Under the pieces are notes generated by a model, which saw only the letters and a program-made list of their open reading frames with translations, was not told where the DNA came from and searched no databases. This document shows positions 18,112 through 29,000 of a stretch of DNA of 64,000 nt, piece after piece. Source of the stretch: Micromonospora narathiwatensis (GTDB lineage: Bacteria; Actinomycetota; Actinomycetes; Mycobacteriales; Micromonosporaceae); assembly GCF_900089605.1 (NCBI RefSeq), contig NZ_LT594324.1, positions 1,054,001 through 1,118,000 of the forward strand, read 5' to 3'. Both the position numbers and the translations under genes were made by a program. The first letter of the stretch is position 1. Every line of letters begins with the position of its first letter.

Positions 18112-21100
18112 TTAGTGATCTTCCTCGAAGCCGGATTGGTCGAACTTGAGGGCGTTGCTGTTCTCTGAGACCGTGCGGATCTGAAACTCCGAGAACCCGT
18201 GGGGTGCCTCGGCCTCGATTTCGACGCGGACCTTCAGGTTGACCCCCGGCGTGGAGGTCAGGTGCTGGATCACCTCGTCCATCAGCTTCTTGAAGTCCAA
18301 GGCGTAGTGAGTCGAGTCGAGGGTCTTGCTCCCGAAGAAGTAGCCGATTGTCGGTTTCGGCGATGGGGCAGGCTCAGGACCGCGACCGGGCTGGGGACCA
18401 GGACCGGAGCCAGACCCAGTACTTGGGTTCGCCTCCGGTCCGGGCTCAGGGCCGGGTTCAGGGGTCGTCTCCCGCTGCCGCTGTGCGAGCGCCAGCTCGG
18501 GCTTGACCAAGAGCATGGAGTCGGTGGCCTGACCGAAGTTGCCGTCGGACGGCAACATAAGTCCCTTGTAGCGTTCGCCGTCGTACTCAAGGGCAAGAGC
18601 AAAGCCCTCCTGCTGCCACAACAGCGGCTGGTCCGCGATGCCACGGGCCAGCACAGACCTATCCCGCAGCCGTGGCATGTAGGGGTACGTCGTGTACTGG
18701 CGCCACAGATCGCCGACCTTGACGTGACCGTTCTCCCAAAGCTTCGGCAGTCGGTTGAGCCAGAGCGAGACTGCCGCGGCGGCCTGCTGGGTGGCTAGCG
18801 CGCCATCGGCGCCGAGCCGCTTCGAAACACGCTCCGCCAGCGACGTCGACTGTCCCTCCGCCTTTGTGCCGGTGATGACGAACGGTGATCCCGGGTTGGG
18901 AGCCTCCGGTACGAGAGCCCAGTGGTAGGCACCCAGCAGCCGAGAGCTGACAGTGTCCTGTGCCTGCCGCTTCTTGTCCGTCGCCTGGTTCTTCTGGTTC
19001 TGAGTGAGATCGAGCTCGTCGGCGTTGTCCAGTACGTGCGACCATCCGAGGTAGTCCCGTACCGCCGATTCCAGTTCCTCCATGCGGTTCACGTCGGCCG
19101 CCAGGAAGACCAGCATGTTGCGGTGTACCCGATGGGCGGTCCCACGGTGGTCGGTCGCGGACCGGGCGAACTTCATGGCGCTGGACTCCTGGTCCCCCTT
19201 CTTGTGGGTGACCTTGGGGTGCAGGATGACCAGCCGCGCCTCATCGGTGTCGGGGATGTCGCCGTTGTCCTCCGGGCAGATGTGCACGCCAGCGAAGTCG
19301 CCACGGCGCTGCGCCTGGTCGGCGAGCCTGTGGCGCACCTCGGCCCAGACCTCTTCGACGTGCAGCCGCTCGGCCTGGTCCTTGGCTCGGCGGGTGATGT
19401 TGGCCTGGAGGTCGTACCAGTACTTCCCTGACCCCGAGTAGAAGTAGGTCGCTCGGTCGCCGAGTGCTGCAAGCGCGGAGTGGAAGTTGCCCGGGATGTC
19501 GCCGGGGATCGCGGTGCCGAGGAAGACTCGCTGACGTTCCAGGCCCTTGTGCGCCGAGCCGATGGTCGGAGCGGCGCCGAAGAAGATGGCGCGGGCCAGC
19601 CGCTTGGTGACCCGGCGTGTCTGGAGCAGCGGCTTCTCGTTATCGATCTTCGTCGGCTCGGAGTTCGGGCCGTCGACGTCGGCGTCGATGATCGCCTTCC
19701 ACGAGTCCTGCAGATACTGCGTGAGCTCGGAGTTCACAGCAGAAGTCGCGAGCGGAATCGACCCGGGCATGATCAGCGGACCGTTGTCTTCCCCCACCCA
19801 CAGCGCGTGGATCACGGTGTTCATGAGGCGCAGCACGCCGCGCGTCCGCTGGAAGCGTTCGAGGCTCGACCAGTCCTCGTAGAGCCGGTCGAACAGCTCC
19901 GGGTGGATGGGGAAGGTCCGCTTGATTCGGTCCTCGTACGTCGAGTCTCGCGCCTCGCGGGGGAACTCGTCGCTGTGCTTGCGGTAGAACTCCACGAACG
20001 CTCGTGCCGTGGCGCCGATCGAGGCCAGCGCATTCGCGTCGGGGGCGACGAACAGCCGTTGCCGGACGATGTGGTAAGCCTCGTCGGGAGAGGCGGGACG
20101 CCACTGATTGGCGATGCGGCGCACGACGTTCTGGAGCCGCTGCAGCGCCGCGAGGCCGCGGCGTCCGCCGACCTCCTCGGCGTTTCCGGCGACGACCTCG
20201 TTGGGATCCTTCCCTGTCTCGGACGCGGGGATCGAGATGGCCAGCAGCACTCCGCTGGTTGCCTTGGCCGCCTCCGTCAGGGACTGGGCGAAGGTGAACT
20301 GGGTGTCGAAGGTGCCGCCAGTGATGCCGGCGGCGGTCGCCTCCTCGGGGTGGTCCGGCAGCTGCCGGGCATAGGCCACCCACTCGTCAATCAGAATCAC
20401 CGCCGGCGAGTACGCCGCGAGCAGGTCGTGCAGCGCCCGACCGGGGTTGGTGCCGGCCCGGTCGGAGTCCGCAACCATCTTGTACGCCTCGGCACCGCCG
20501 AGCTGCCAGGCGAGCTCACCCCAGACCGTTCTCACCAAGGTGCCGTCCGGCTTGGTCTCGCCGGTGGGGGCGAAGTGGTTACCGACGATGGCGACCCGGT
20601 GGGCATCCTTGATCGTGTCGTAGCCCAGCGGCCCCAGCAGGTCCTGGGTGTCCTGAGGGAATGAGCCGAGTGGCGTGCCGCCGGCCAGGTGCCAGAGCGC
20701 CAGCATCGAGTGGGTCTTGCCGCCACCGAAGTTGGTCTGCAGATTGATGACCGGGGATGCGTTGTCGTCCCCGGTCATTCTCCGGACCGCGCGATCGACC
20801 AGGTCGCGCAGACCCTCCGTCAGATAGGTGCGAGAGAAGAACTGCACCGGGTCGGCATAGTCGTTGCCGGCCTGTCCCTGGGCAACCTTGAAGAGGTCGG
20901 CGGCGAACTCGGAGGCCTGGAAGTTGCCGGTTGCCACGTCGTCGTGCGGTCGCAGCACCTCGCGCCACGGCCGCAGCCCTGTCGAGTCGGCCGTCTCGGC
21001 GGCTGCCTTGAGGGTGCGGCGGTCGTCCTTCTCCGCCGTGACCCGGCGCAGATTCAGCCGGATCTTGGCAACTTCTGCGGCGGCACCGGAGGCACCGATC

Positions 21101-21486
21101 CCCGACAACAGCCGTTCCGCAGTGTCCAGCGCCCGGTAGGCATCGTCATTGCTGAACGAGTCACCGTGCGCCCAGCCGTTGCGCACGTCGCGCAACTCGC
21201 TGGCGTAGGACTGCTGGAGCTTCGACAGCTGGCCGTCGAACGGGAACCAGCCGGGCTTGACCTGGTGGGGAATGTTCTCGGTCAGCATGCGCAGCTGGAG
21301 CTGCGGATCCGTCGTCGAGTAGGCCTTTCCCGAGATCCCGTTCTTGGCGTCCTTGAGCGCGACCAGCTGTGTCCAGTCGTGGCCTTGCGACAGCTGGGGA
21401 GACACGACTCTCGTGATGAAGTCGTTCAGCGCCGGAGACAGCGCATCGAACATCTGGCCGATGCGGTCGCGGTTCGAGATCGCCAT
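18112..21486 (-). CDS. Swt1-type HEPN + DUF499 ATPase
   Basis: The start is the ATG at 21486, one base after the upstream stop. Residues 1-130 match the Swt1-like HEPN domain, including the Rx4-6H ribonuclease motif R102-NGWA-H107. The DUF499 ATPase follows, with P-loop NFGGGKT (252-258) and Walker B ILIDE (364-368). A Pro/Gly/Glu-rich linker near residue 1030 leads to a C-terminal beta-rich domain of about 100 residues. DUF499 proteins occur next to DUF1156 methyltransferases in restriction-modification-like islands. The HEPN motif suggests RNA cleavage on activation, that is, an abortive arm. It is the last gene of the operon. Confidence 0.88.
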   Translation of the reverse strand: MAISNRDRIGQMFDALSPALNDFITRVVSPQLSQGHDWTQLVALKDAKNGISGKAYSTTDPQLQLRMLTENIPHQVKPGWFPFDGQLSKLQQSYASELRDVRNGWAHGDSFSNDDAYRALDTAERLLSGIGASGAAAEVAKIRLNLRRVTAEKDDRRTLKAAAETADSTGLRPWREVLRPHDDVATGNFQASEFAADLFKVAQGQAGNDYADPVQFFSRTYLTEGLRDLVDRAVRRMTGDDNASPVINLQTNFGGGKTHSMLALWHLAGGTPLGSFPQDTQDLLGPLGYDTIKDAHRVAIVGNHFAPTGETKPDGTLVRTVWGELAWQLGGAEAYKMVADSDRAGTNPGRALHDLLAAYSPAVILIDEWVAYARQLPDHPEEATAAGITGGTFDTQFTFAQSLTEAAKATSGVLLAISIPASETGKDPNEVVAGNAEEVGGRRGLAALQRLQNVVRRIANQWRPASPDEAYHIVRQRLFVAPDANALASIGATARAFVEFYRKHSDEFPREARDSTYEDRIKRTFPIHPELFDRLYEDWSSLERFQRTRGVLRLMNTVIHALWVGEDNGPLIMPGSIPLATSAVNSELTQYLQDSWKAIIDADVDGPNSEPTKIDNEKPLLQTRRVTKRLARAIFFGAAPTIGSAHKGLERQRVFLGTAIPGDIPGNFHSALAALGDRATYFYSGSGKYWYDLQANITRRAKDQAERLHVEEVWAEVRHRLADQAQRRGDFAGVHICPEDNGDIPDTDEARLVILHPKVTHKKGDQESSAMKFARSATDHRGTAHRVHRNMLVFLAADVNRMEELESAVRDYLGWSHVLDNADELDLTQNQKNQATDKKRQAQDTVSSRLLGAYHWALVPEAPNPGSPFVITGTKAEGQSTSLAERVSKRLGADGALATQQAAAAVSLWLNRLPKLWENGHVKVGDLWRQYTTYPYMPRLRDRSVLARGIADQPLLWQQEGFALALEYDGERYKGLMLPSDGNFGQATDSMLLVKPELALAQRQRETTPEPGPEPGPEANPSTGSGSGPGPQPGRGPEPAPSPKPTIGYFFGSKTLDSTHYALDFKKLMDEVIQHLTSTPGVNLKVRVEIEAEAPHGFSEFQIRTVSENSNALKFDQSGFEEDH

Positions 21487-21487
21487 G

Positions 21488-23170
21488 TCAGTTGAGCTCC
21501 CACTCCTTGACCAGAATTCCCGTGAGCTCGGCCTGCCGCCGTTCAAGCACGTCCGGAGTCCAGACCGGCTCCATGATCACACTGGTTGTCAAGGCAAAGC
21601 CAGTGACACCGGCTGCGGGACTGAAGTACTTCTCCTTCTTTGTCGCGAAGTCGTAGTTCTGCGCCTGGCTGTTCTTGTTCCTGTTGAGCAGCAGCAGATT
21701 CCCGAGGCGGTGCGTCCAGAAGGCGCGCTCGTCCTCCGCGAAGTCCTTGACCCACTGGCTGTCGCTGCGCGGTTTCTGCGGAAGCACATGCTCAACGCTG
21801 ATGGTCTTGTGCTTGTAGGAGACGCCGGGAGCGTTTGCCAGTAACTCGTCGAGCCTCAGCAGCACGTACTTCCGTACGGGTTGCACCTTGTAGAGCTCCG
21901 CGTCGAGGCGTTCGCGCGTCTCCTGCTTCTCGTCGGCAGTCAGGTCGAAGGCCGCCGCGCCGACACCGGCGCCAGCGTCGAGCTGCTTGAGTAGTTCGAT
22001 GTACCGGGTCACCCGAGGGGTGGTGTAGACGCGCCGCAACAACATGCTGGCCGCGAGCCTCTCCAGCCGCCGCAGGAACGCGTCGAGAAACGCGGGGTCG
22101 TCGTCGTGGTTCTTCAGGGCCCACAACGCCGGCGGGCGCCAGTCGTTGTTGTCCAGCTGGACCAGGCGTCGCAGCCAGTTGTTGACCTTGGACCAGGCGG
22201 CGCCATACTCGTCGTAGTCTTGATTAAGCAGGTGAGTGTACGCCGTGGCGTAAGGGATGAGCATGTCATCGACGAAGCTCGTGGCCCTACCGGTCTTGGT
22301 ATAGGCGTTGAGCACCTGCTGGGGAAACTCGATCAGTAGCTCGCGCTGGCCGCGTGCCTTCGCCACGATCATTCGGAGGTGCAAAAACAGGTCGGCGAAG
22401 GTCGTGCGCCCGAGGTTCTGCTCCGCGGTTTCCCACGCCTTCGCGTACGCCTGCTGCTGTGCCGCGTCGATAGAGCCGATCACTTCGGACTTGAAGATGT
22501 CCGAGGGCTCGAGGTCGAGACCTCGAGCGTTCATCACGCTGAAGATGCGGTGTGCGCTGGCCAGATCCGGCGTACTGACAACCACCAGGAAGGTCCGGTT
22601 ACGGGCGAGGGCCGCGAGGGCATTGCGCTTGTCGTCGGTCCAGGACGACAGTCGTTCCTGCAACACCTTGGCGTTGTCCCGGATGGCCCGGTGGCTGTCG
22701 TTCGCCAGCGCATGGTCGCTGAGCTTCAGCAGGTCGTTCAGCCGGCCGGGGGTCTGCACGTACGTCGTGAAAAACCCGGAGTCCTGCTCCCGCAGCAGCA
22801 GGCGAGGCTTGGCCTTGATGCCGTCCAGGGCCACCCCTGGTTCCAGAACCATGTCGCGCAGGACGACAGCGGCCTGGTTGTTCTCGGCGAGATCCCGCAG
22901 AACGGCGAGCAGGATACTGAGCGTCGTCAAACGCTGCTGACCGTCGATGACGTCCGCACGCGGCGCGTTCTCATCCGGCTTGACTAGGACGAGAGACCCG
23001 AGAAAGTACGGCTCGGCTGCGTCCCGAACAAGTGCGTCCTCAAGGTCATCCAGGAGTTGCAGGGCCTGCTCTGTGCCCCACGCGTAGGGCCGCTGGTAGT
23101 GCGGGATGGCGAAGTCGAAGTCTGCAGAGAAGATCTTCTTCAGCGGATGCTCGTGCGCCTTCAGCGGCAT
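21488..23170 (-). CDS. GmrSD-like DUF262/DUF1524 nuclease
   Basis: 560 aa. The N-terminal DUF262 domain has PHYQRPYAW and the signature D76-GQQR-LTTL, which in GmrS/SspE-type proteins binds and hydrolyses nucleotide. The C-terminal DUF1524 is an HNH-type nuclease with VEHVLPQ (His461) and LGNLLLLNRNKN (Asn near 491), so both halves look catalytically intact. GmrSD enzymes cut modified phage DNA, and related SspE works with phosphorothioate modification. The ATG overlaps the methyltransferase stop (TGATG), so the two are coupled. Here it is probably the DNA-cleaving arm that reads modification status. Confidence 0.9.
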   Translation of the reverse strand: MPLKAHEHPLKKIFSADFDFAIPHYQRPYAWGTEQALQLLDDLEDALVRDAAEPYFLGSLVLVKPDENAPRADVIDGQQRLTTLSILLAVLRDLAENNQAAVVLRDMVLEPGVALDGIKAKPRLLLREQDSGFFTTYVQTPGRLNDLLKLSDHALANDSHRAIRDNAKVLQERLSSWTDDKRNALAALARNRTFLVVVSTPDLASAHRIFSVMNARGLDLEPSDIFKSEVIGSIDAAQQQAYAKAWETAEQNLGRTTFADLFLHLRMIVAKARGQRELLIEFPQQVLNAYTKTGRATSFVDDMLIPYATAYTHLLNQDYDEYGAAWSKVNNWLRRLVQLDNNDWRPPALWALKNHDDDPAFLDAFLRRLERLAASMLLRRVYTTPRVTRYIELLKQLDAGAGVGAAAFDLTADEKQETRERLDAELYKVQPVRKYVLLRLDELLANAPGVSYKHKTISVEHVLPQKPRSDSQWVKDFAEDERAFWTHRLGNLLLLNRNKNSQAQNYDFATKKEKYFSPAAGVTGFALTTSVIMEPVWTPDVLERRQAELTGILVKEWELN

Positions 23171-25986
23171 CAGTCATCCTCCTGAGAGAAATCGAACTCG
23201 CCCTGTTCGTGAGGCTTCGGTGCGGCCTTGGACGCGTCGACGACGTCACCCCACGACTGGGCGACAGCGTTGAAGCTGATCGCGTCCTTGGCCCAGCCGT
23301 TCTTCTCGGCGATGGAGAACAGTAGGAACGCCAGCTCCTTGACCAGGTCGGGGTCGACGGCTCCGTCCGGACGGCTCTGCGCGGTCGCGAGGAACGCACC
23401 CGCCGCCGGAACCCCCTCGGTCTCGAGAATCCGGATTGTGTGGTGCAGTACCTCCCACGTCGATGTGTGCTCGTCGGCTAGGACGTCGTAGTCGGCCGGC
23501 GTGTCAGCAGGCTTGATCAGCGTGACCTTGCCGGCACGGCTGGTCAGGATCGCGTCGCGGTCCATCCGCTCCACCGACGTGTTCCGGGCACGAGCCAGGT
23601 TGTCGGCGTCACCGAAGGTGCCGGTGTTGTAGCCATGCTGGCGGTACCACGCGATCGCAAACCGGGTCGTGGCGTCGAAGTCGCCCTCCTGCTCGCTCAG
23701 CACCTGATCGAGGATCTCGTTGATGCGCGCGAGCGCCGATCGCACTGTCATCTGCGAGCCGTCCGGCTCCAGGACCTTCGAGTAGCGGCTGAACACCGCC
23801 ATGCCGGGACCGATGGCAGCCTGCGGGAGGTCAACCGGGGCGATTGCGCCCTGCTGCAGCTTGCGTAGGGCGTCCGGCAGCTCTGCCTGAAGTGCAGAGA
23901 TGAGGCCACGTCGATCCGTAGTTGGCGCCTCGTCAGACCGCGGACGCAAGGCCAAGACGATTGACGATGCGAGGGCATTTGTCCCGCTTGCGATCATGCG
24001 GTTGCTTAATTCGCTGCGGTTCGGCCAGGTGGCGGTGATCGCCCAACCACTACGAATCATGCCATCCAAAAGGGTTTCCCACCCAGACGAGGCAGTGCCC
24101 TCATCCGAGGCGTCGGACTGCTTAAAGGCGTACCAGACGGTGATCGGATAGTCAGCGTTGGCGCTCTTCCTTGCATTGGCGAAGACATTTCGGAAGCCGT
24201 TCTCAAAGAACTGCTTAGCGCCGTCCTTGCCGTTGTGTCGGTAGGGATTGGCCACTAGCTCTTCAGCCTTGGGAACCAGCATCGTGCTGAGCAGTTGCGG
24301 ATGGATTGACCGAAGTGAGCGCCGGAGCCACACGTAGAAGAAGTCGGACAGGTCGGAGTATCCGATGTTGTCGTAGTAGGGCGGGTCCGTGTGAATCAAG
24401 GCCCCCTGGTAGTCACGGGTGCTGGCGTCGCCCTGCGATGCGTGTCCCTGAAAACCAAACGTCGGCAGGCGATCAATCGAGCGAGCTACCCATTCTAGGT
24501 CCTCACCATAGTTGCCAGACGAGGACCCCAAAACGTTCGCTTCAGCAAAATCCCATGCCATCGGAATCACCTGCCGAGCAAAGAGCCCGCGCACCGCCTC
24601 CATCTTTGCACTGCTATCCCAAGTACAGATGGAGGTGGACTTGTTAAGAGTCCGACTCAGAGCCATGGCCAAGTAAGACGCCACCGAATCGGCGTAGGCC
24701 GCGGCACCGGTGCCGCCTGACTCCAGTCTCTCGCCTTCGGCGATGCCGGCCTTTAGTGCGTCGCGTAGGACCAGCTCACGAGCCTCAGATACGAGATCAC
24801 CAAAAGTCGTCAAAGCCACAAGTTGCCGATTTGTAAATGCGTCAGACCAGCGCGGCATGCCGTACATCGGCAGTCGATCAACGTCGTGGTTCGGAAATGG
24901 CACCGGTTGATCCGGGACGTCGACTGGACGGGGGACGTGTGCGGCCTCCTCGTGCTCGACGATTGGGGCCAAGTATGTGCGCTGCCGGCTACCTTCGGCG
25001 ACGACTGCCATAAGGCGAGCCCCCAAGCCGATCGACGTGGCCTGATCGCGTATGTATTGGTTCGGCGCGGTGGCATCGCACGCAACGCATTTCGCATTGC
25101 CTCTAATCATCGTTCCGTCGTTGCTAGACGATGGGGCTCCTACCTGGTCGCTCGCGATCTTGAACACAACTCTCAAGCCCGAAGAATGGGACGGGTCACG
25201 GACGATACTTGGTACGACGTAAGCTTCCTTGCCCTTCTTCTTCCCCAGCCACCAAGACCGTACGAGGGGCATTTCGATGCCGCAGGCAGGGTTGGGGCAG
25301 GTGACGGTGCGGGCCCAAATCCAGGCGATGACTGTTGCCTGCGACCCATCGGAACGCTTGACCTTCGGGTAGAGATGGCCGATCCGCTTTTGGGCCTCGT
25401 TTCGCATCCAGCCGCCGTAGGCCCGTATGTCTGCGGCCAGCCCGGCGGCGCCCTTCCAGGCCCGGATCTCGGATTCGGCCAAGCCGGGGAAGACGGGCTG
25501 CCGGTCGCGGAATTTCGGGGGGATCTCGATGAGCGCCTTGTTGATCAGGACCGCCACCGGGTTGAGGTCGGAGGCGTGGGCTTTCAGGCCCAGTCTCTGT
25601 GCCTCTAGCGGGATCGTGCCACCACCAGCGAAAGGGTCCAGGATCGGCGGTGGGTTGCCGTCGCACGACTGCAGAATCTCCGCCCGGGCCTCGGCGAGTA
25701 GGCGTTCGTCGCGGATGTTTTCCCAGACCACGAGGCGCTCGATGATCTTGTGTAGCCGCTCACGCTCGGCGCGCCGTGCCTCCTCGGTGGGAAACTTGTC
25801 GGGACGCGACGACGGGTCGTCGACGAGCTGAGCGAACAAGACCGCCCGTGCCGCGGCTAGCGGCCGCCGAGCCCACCACAGGTGCAGGGTGGAGGGGTGG
25901 CCGTGGCGGATCGACTTCTCCCGCGCCGACTCACGGTTAATCGTCTCCAGCGGGAGAGCGACCTCGATCAGCTTGCGCTTCATCAA
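23170..25986 (-). CDS. DUF1156 DNA methyltransferase
   Basis: 938 aa. The N-terminal DUF1156 region (INRESAREKSIRHGHPSTLH) is followed by the SAM-binding motif DPFAGGGT (117-124) and the catalytic DPPYYD motif at 534-539. These mark an amino-group (N6-adenine or N4-cytosine) DNA methyltransferase with motif order SAM site then DPPY. Cys pairs around CPNPACG and CVACD suggest a zinc finger in the insert between them. It should modify host DNA or mark targets for the neighbouring nuclease and helicase. It starts 19 bp after the helicase stop and is coupled to the DUF262 gene. Target sequence unknown. Confidence 0.9.
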   Translation of the reverse strand: MMKRKLIEVALPLETINRESAREKSIRHGHPSTLHLWWARRPLAAARAVLFAQLVDDPSSRPDKFPTEEARRAERERLHKIIERLVVWENIRDERLLAEARAEILQSCDGNPPPILDPFAGGGTIPLEAQRLGLKAHASDLNPVAVLINKALIEIPPKFRDRQPVFPGLAESEIRAWKGAAGLAADIRAYGGWMRNEAQKRIGHLYPKVKRSDGSQATVIAWIWARTVTCPNPACGIEMPLVRSWWLGKKKGKEAYVVPSIVRDPSHSSGLRVVFKIASDQVGAPSSSNDGTMIRGNAKCVACDATAPNQYIRDQATSIGLGARLMAVVAEGSRQRTYLAPIVEHEEAAHVPRPVDVPDQPVPFPNHDVDRLPMYGMPRWSDAFTNRQLVALTTFGDLVSEARELVLRDALKAGIAEGERLESGGTGAAAYADSVASYLAMALSRTLNKSTSICTWDSSAKMEAVRGLFARQVIPMAWDFAEANVLGSSSGNYGEDLEWVARSIDRLPTFGFQGHASQGDASTRDYQGALIHTDPPYYDNIGYSDLSDFFYVWLRRSLRSIHPQLLSTMLVPKAEELVANPYRHNGKDGAKQFFENGFRNVFANARKSANADYPITVWYAFKQSDASDEGTASSGWETLLDGMIRSGWAITATWPNRSELSNRMIASGTNALASSIVLALRPRSDEAPTTDRRGLISALQAELPDALRKLQQGAIAPVDLPQAAIGPGMAVFSRYSKVLEPDGSQMTVRSALARINEILDQVLSEQEGDFDATTRFAIAWYRQHGYNTGTFGDADNLARARNTSVERMDRDAILTSRAGKVTLIKPADTPADYDVLADEHTSTWEVLHHTIRILETEGVPAAGAFLATAQSRPDGAVDPDLVKELAFLLFSIAEKNGWAKDAISFNAVAQSWGDVVDASKAAPKPHEQGEFDFSQEDD

Positions 25987-26005
25987 CTTCCTCTAGCTCT
26001 ATAGA

Positions 26006-29000
26006 TCAGAAGGGCGCGGTGCCGGCGGCCCAGGTCTTCGGCCAGTTGACGCGGACGCCGGTGGCAGCGAGGCCGCCGAAGTCGACGCTGGCGAAGGGGT
26101 CAGCGACGTACCGTACCTGGTCGTGTTCGGGGCCGGCCTTGCTGACGGTGACTAGGGCGAGCCGGTAGTGGGGGACGGCGTTCTTGCCGGTGACGATCTC
26201 GTTGTGGGTGACGTAGAAGTCCTCGGCGCCCTCGATGCGCGCTTTGACCTCTATACGGATCGAAGGGCCGCCGTCGGCGGGAAGGGACAGGATGTCGTAG
26301 CCGGGGTTGTTGAAGGCCTGCTCCTGCGGTTTCCGGCCGAGTGCAAGCTCGGTGGCGAGCACCAGTTCGACGCCGCGCCGCTCGACCGCCTTGGTCTCCT
26401 TGGCATGGATCGGAGCGTCGGCGGGGATCTCAGCATTGACCATTGACAACGGCAGCACGAGCGCGGCCGTCATGATGCGCGGCGGCTTGGTTACCAACTG
26501 GGCCTGTTGGTCAAGCAACGCGAGACGGGCCTCCCGGCGGGCCTGGAGTTCCTGTGCCTTGCGCAGAAGGCTCTCGGAGCTTTCCTTCGGCTTGACACCG
26601 GCATGCTCCTTCTCCTGGGCGGCGATCGCCTCGCCGATCAGCCGATTCGACTCGTGCGCCAACCGCTGGTCGACCCGCGTTCGGGTGCGCTCGATCTCGG
26701 CGAGCCGACGGGGCGAGACCTCGGCGAGGTAGTCCTTGAGCTGGTGGCCGATGATCCAGGTCCGGGCCCGGGACTCGGCGTCACCGAGCCAGGCCAACTT
26801 CTTGGCCGCAGCCACGGCCGGGGTGTTCGGGGCGGCCACGCAGTCGAGGTACGGTGCAGGGCCGGCGGGCGTGACCTGGCCGGTGGCGTCGACGTAGGCG
26901 TAGCCGAACCGGCGCGCGATGGACTCCTCGGTGCCGTCGACGACCTCCTCGACGACACCGACCAACAGGGTCGGCTCCTCGACCTCTGGGGAGACCAGGA
27001 CGGTGCCGCGCTCGAGGGTGGGTCGGAGTTGGGCGATGGTGAGCTCGGCGACGGCGTCGTGGAGCGGATGCCCGGGCGCGAGGAGGTCGGCGCGCGGCCT
27101 GTCGGCGACGTCGATGCGGTCGAGCTCGAAGGTGACCCGCTCGTAGCGCGTGGCAACGGGGCCGTGCTTGGTGACGGCGCGGACGGCCGCGGGGACGTGC
27201 GTGATCTCGTAGCGGCCACGCTCACGTTTGGCGAGCCGACCTCCGAGGCGCTGGAACGCGAGGCGGAAGGCCCATTCGATGTAGTGCGGCTGCAGCCGGC
27301 GGGCGCGGGCCTCCTCCATGAGTCGCTGCATCTGTGCCAGGTCGGCGTCGGACATGGCGTCGTGGGTGAGTGCGCGTTCTTCGAGGAGTTCCTTGAGCCC
27401 GTGGGCGACCGTCTCGTCGATGACCTGTTCCATCTTGGCCCGGGTCTCGGGGAGGTCGCCGTATCGGATGGCTTCGATCAACAGTTCTCGCAGCGGGGTC
27501 TCGTCGAAGGCCGACCCCAGGACGTCGAAGACCTTGCCGCCGTAGGCCTTGCGCTGCTCCTCGACCTTCAACAGCAGCCGGCTGAACACCTCGCCCTCTC
27601 GGGTGTTAGCGGCGACGAGGTTCCATAGGCGGCACACCTCGGTCTGACCGATACGGTGGACGCGGCCGAATCGCTGCTCGATGCGGTTGGGGTTCCACGG
27701 GAGGTCATAGTTGACCATCAGGTGGGCGGCTTGAAGGTTGAGGCCTTCGCCGGCTGCGTCGGTGGCCAGGAGTATCTGGCAAGCCGGGTTCTTGGTGAAC
27801 TCCTCGGTGACGGCCCGCCGGTCGGCGCGCCGGACACCGCCGTGGATGGCCTGCACCGTGTCCGGCTTGCCGAAGAGCGAGCGGATCTTGCGAGCCAGGT
27901 AGTCGAGGGTGTCGCGGTGCTCGGTGAAGATGATCAGCTTGCGGGGCTTCTCGGCGCCGGGGTGGATGAGGTCGTTGTCTTCGAGGATGTTGCGCAGCTC
28001 GACCCACTTGCGGTCGGTGTCGAGGTTGCGGACCCGGCGGGCGACGTAAATGAGCTTGTCGAGGTCTGCCAGTTCAGTGTTGAGCTCGGCGATGGTGCGA
28101 GCTGCGGTGGCGGCGTCGAGCAGCTCCTCCTCGATCTGCTCAACCTCTTCGGCGCTGTGCTCGTCGTTGTCCCAGTCGCGGGGGTTGATCGGAGCGGGCT
28201 CGTCGCTGACCCCGCGGCCCTGGATCAGGTCATCGCGGCGGCGCTTGAGTCGTTCGGCGCGCCGGACCAGGGACTGATAGATCGCCTCGGGGCTGGAGGC
28301 CAGACGTCGCTGGAGCACCGTGAGCGCGAAGCCGACGGTGTTGCGACGCTTGTCGTCCAGCCGTGCGGCACGGTTCATCCCTTCGCGTACGTACTCGGTG
28401 ACGCGCTCGTAGAGGTCCTGCTCGTCTGCGGTGAGCTCGTAGGGCACGGTCTGAGCAATACGTTCCGGGAAGAGCGGTTTGCCCTCGAAGGTGAGTAGAT
28501 CCTCCTTGACCATGCGTCGCATGAGCCCGCTGGTGTCCGGGTTGTGTATGCCGGCCTTGAACTTGCCTTCGAATCCGTCGCGCTCGAGCAGGGTGAGGAA
28601 GAGTTGGAAGTCCTCCTCCTTGCCCGCGTGCGGGGTGGCGGTCATCAGCAGCAGGTGCCGGGTGCGGTCACGCAGTTTTTCTCCGAGCTGGAAGCGGCGG
28701 GTCTTATTGATCTTGCCGCCGAAGTAGTTCGCGCCCATCCGGTGGGCCTCGTCGACGACGACGAGGTCGAACTCGGCGTCGTCGAGGTGGGCGGTCAGGT
28801 CTTCGTTGCGCGCGAGTTGGTCCATCCGTGCGATGAGCAGCGGATACTGCTCGAACACGCTTGACCCGAGCGCGGCGTCGACCATGGCCGTGGTGAGGAT
28901 GTCGAAGCGCAGACCGAACTTGAAGAACAGCTCGTCCTGCCACTGGTCGACCAGCCCACCGGGGGCCACGATCAGGCAGCGCTTCACGTCGTCACGGAGC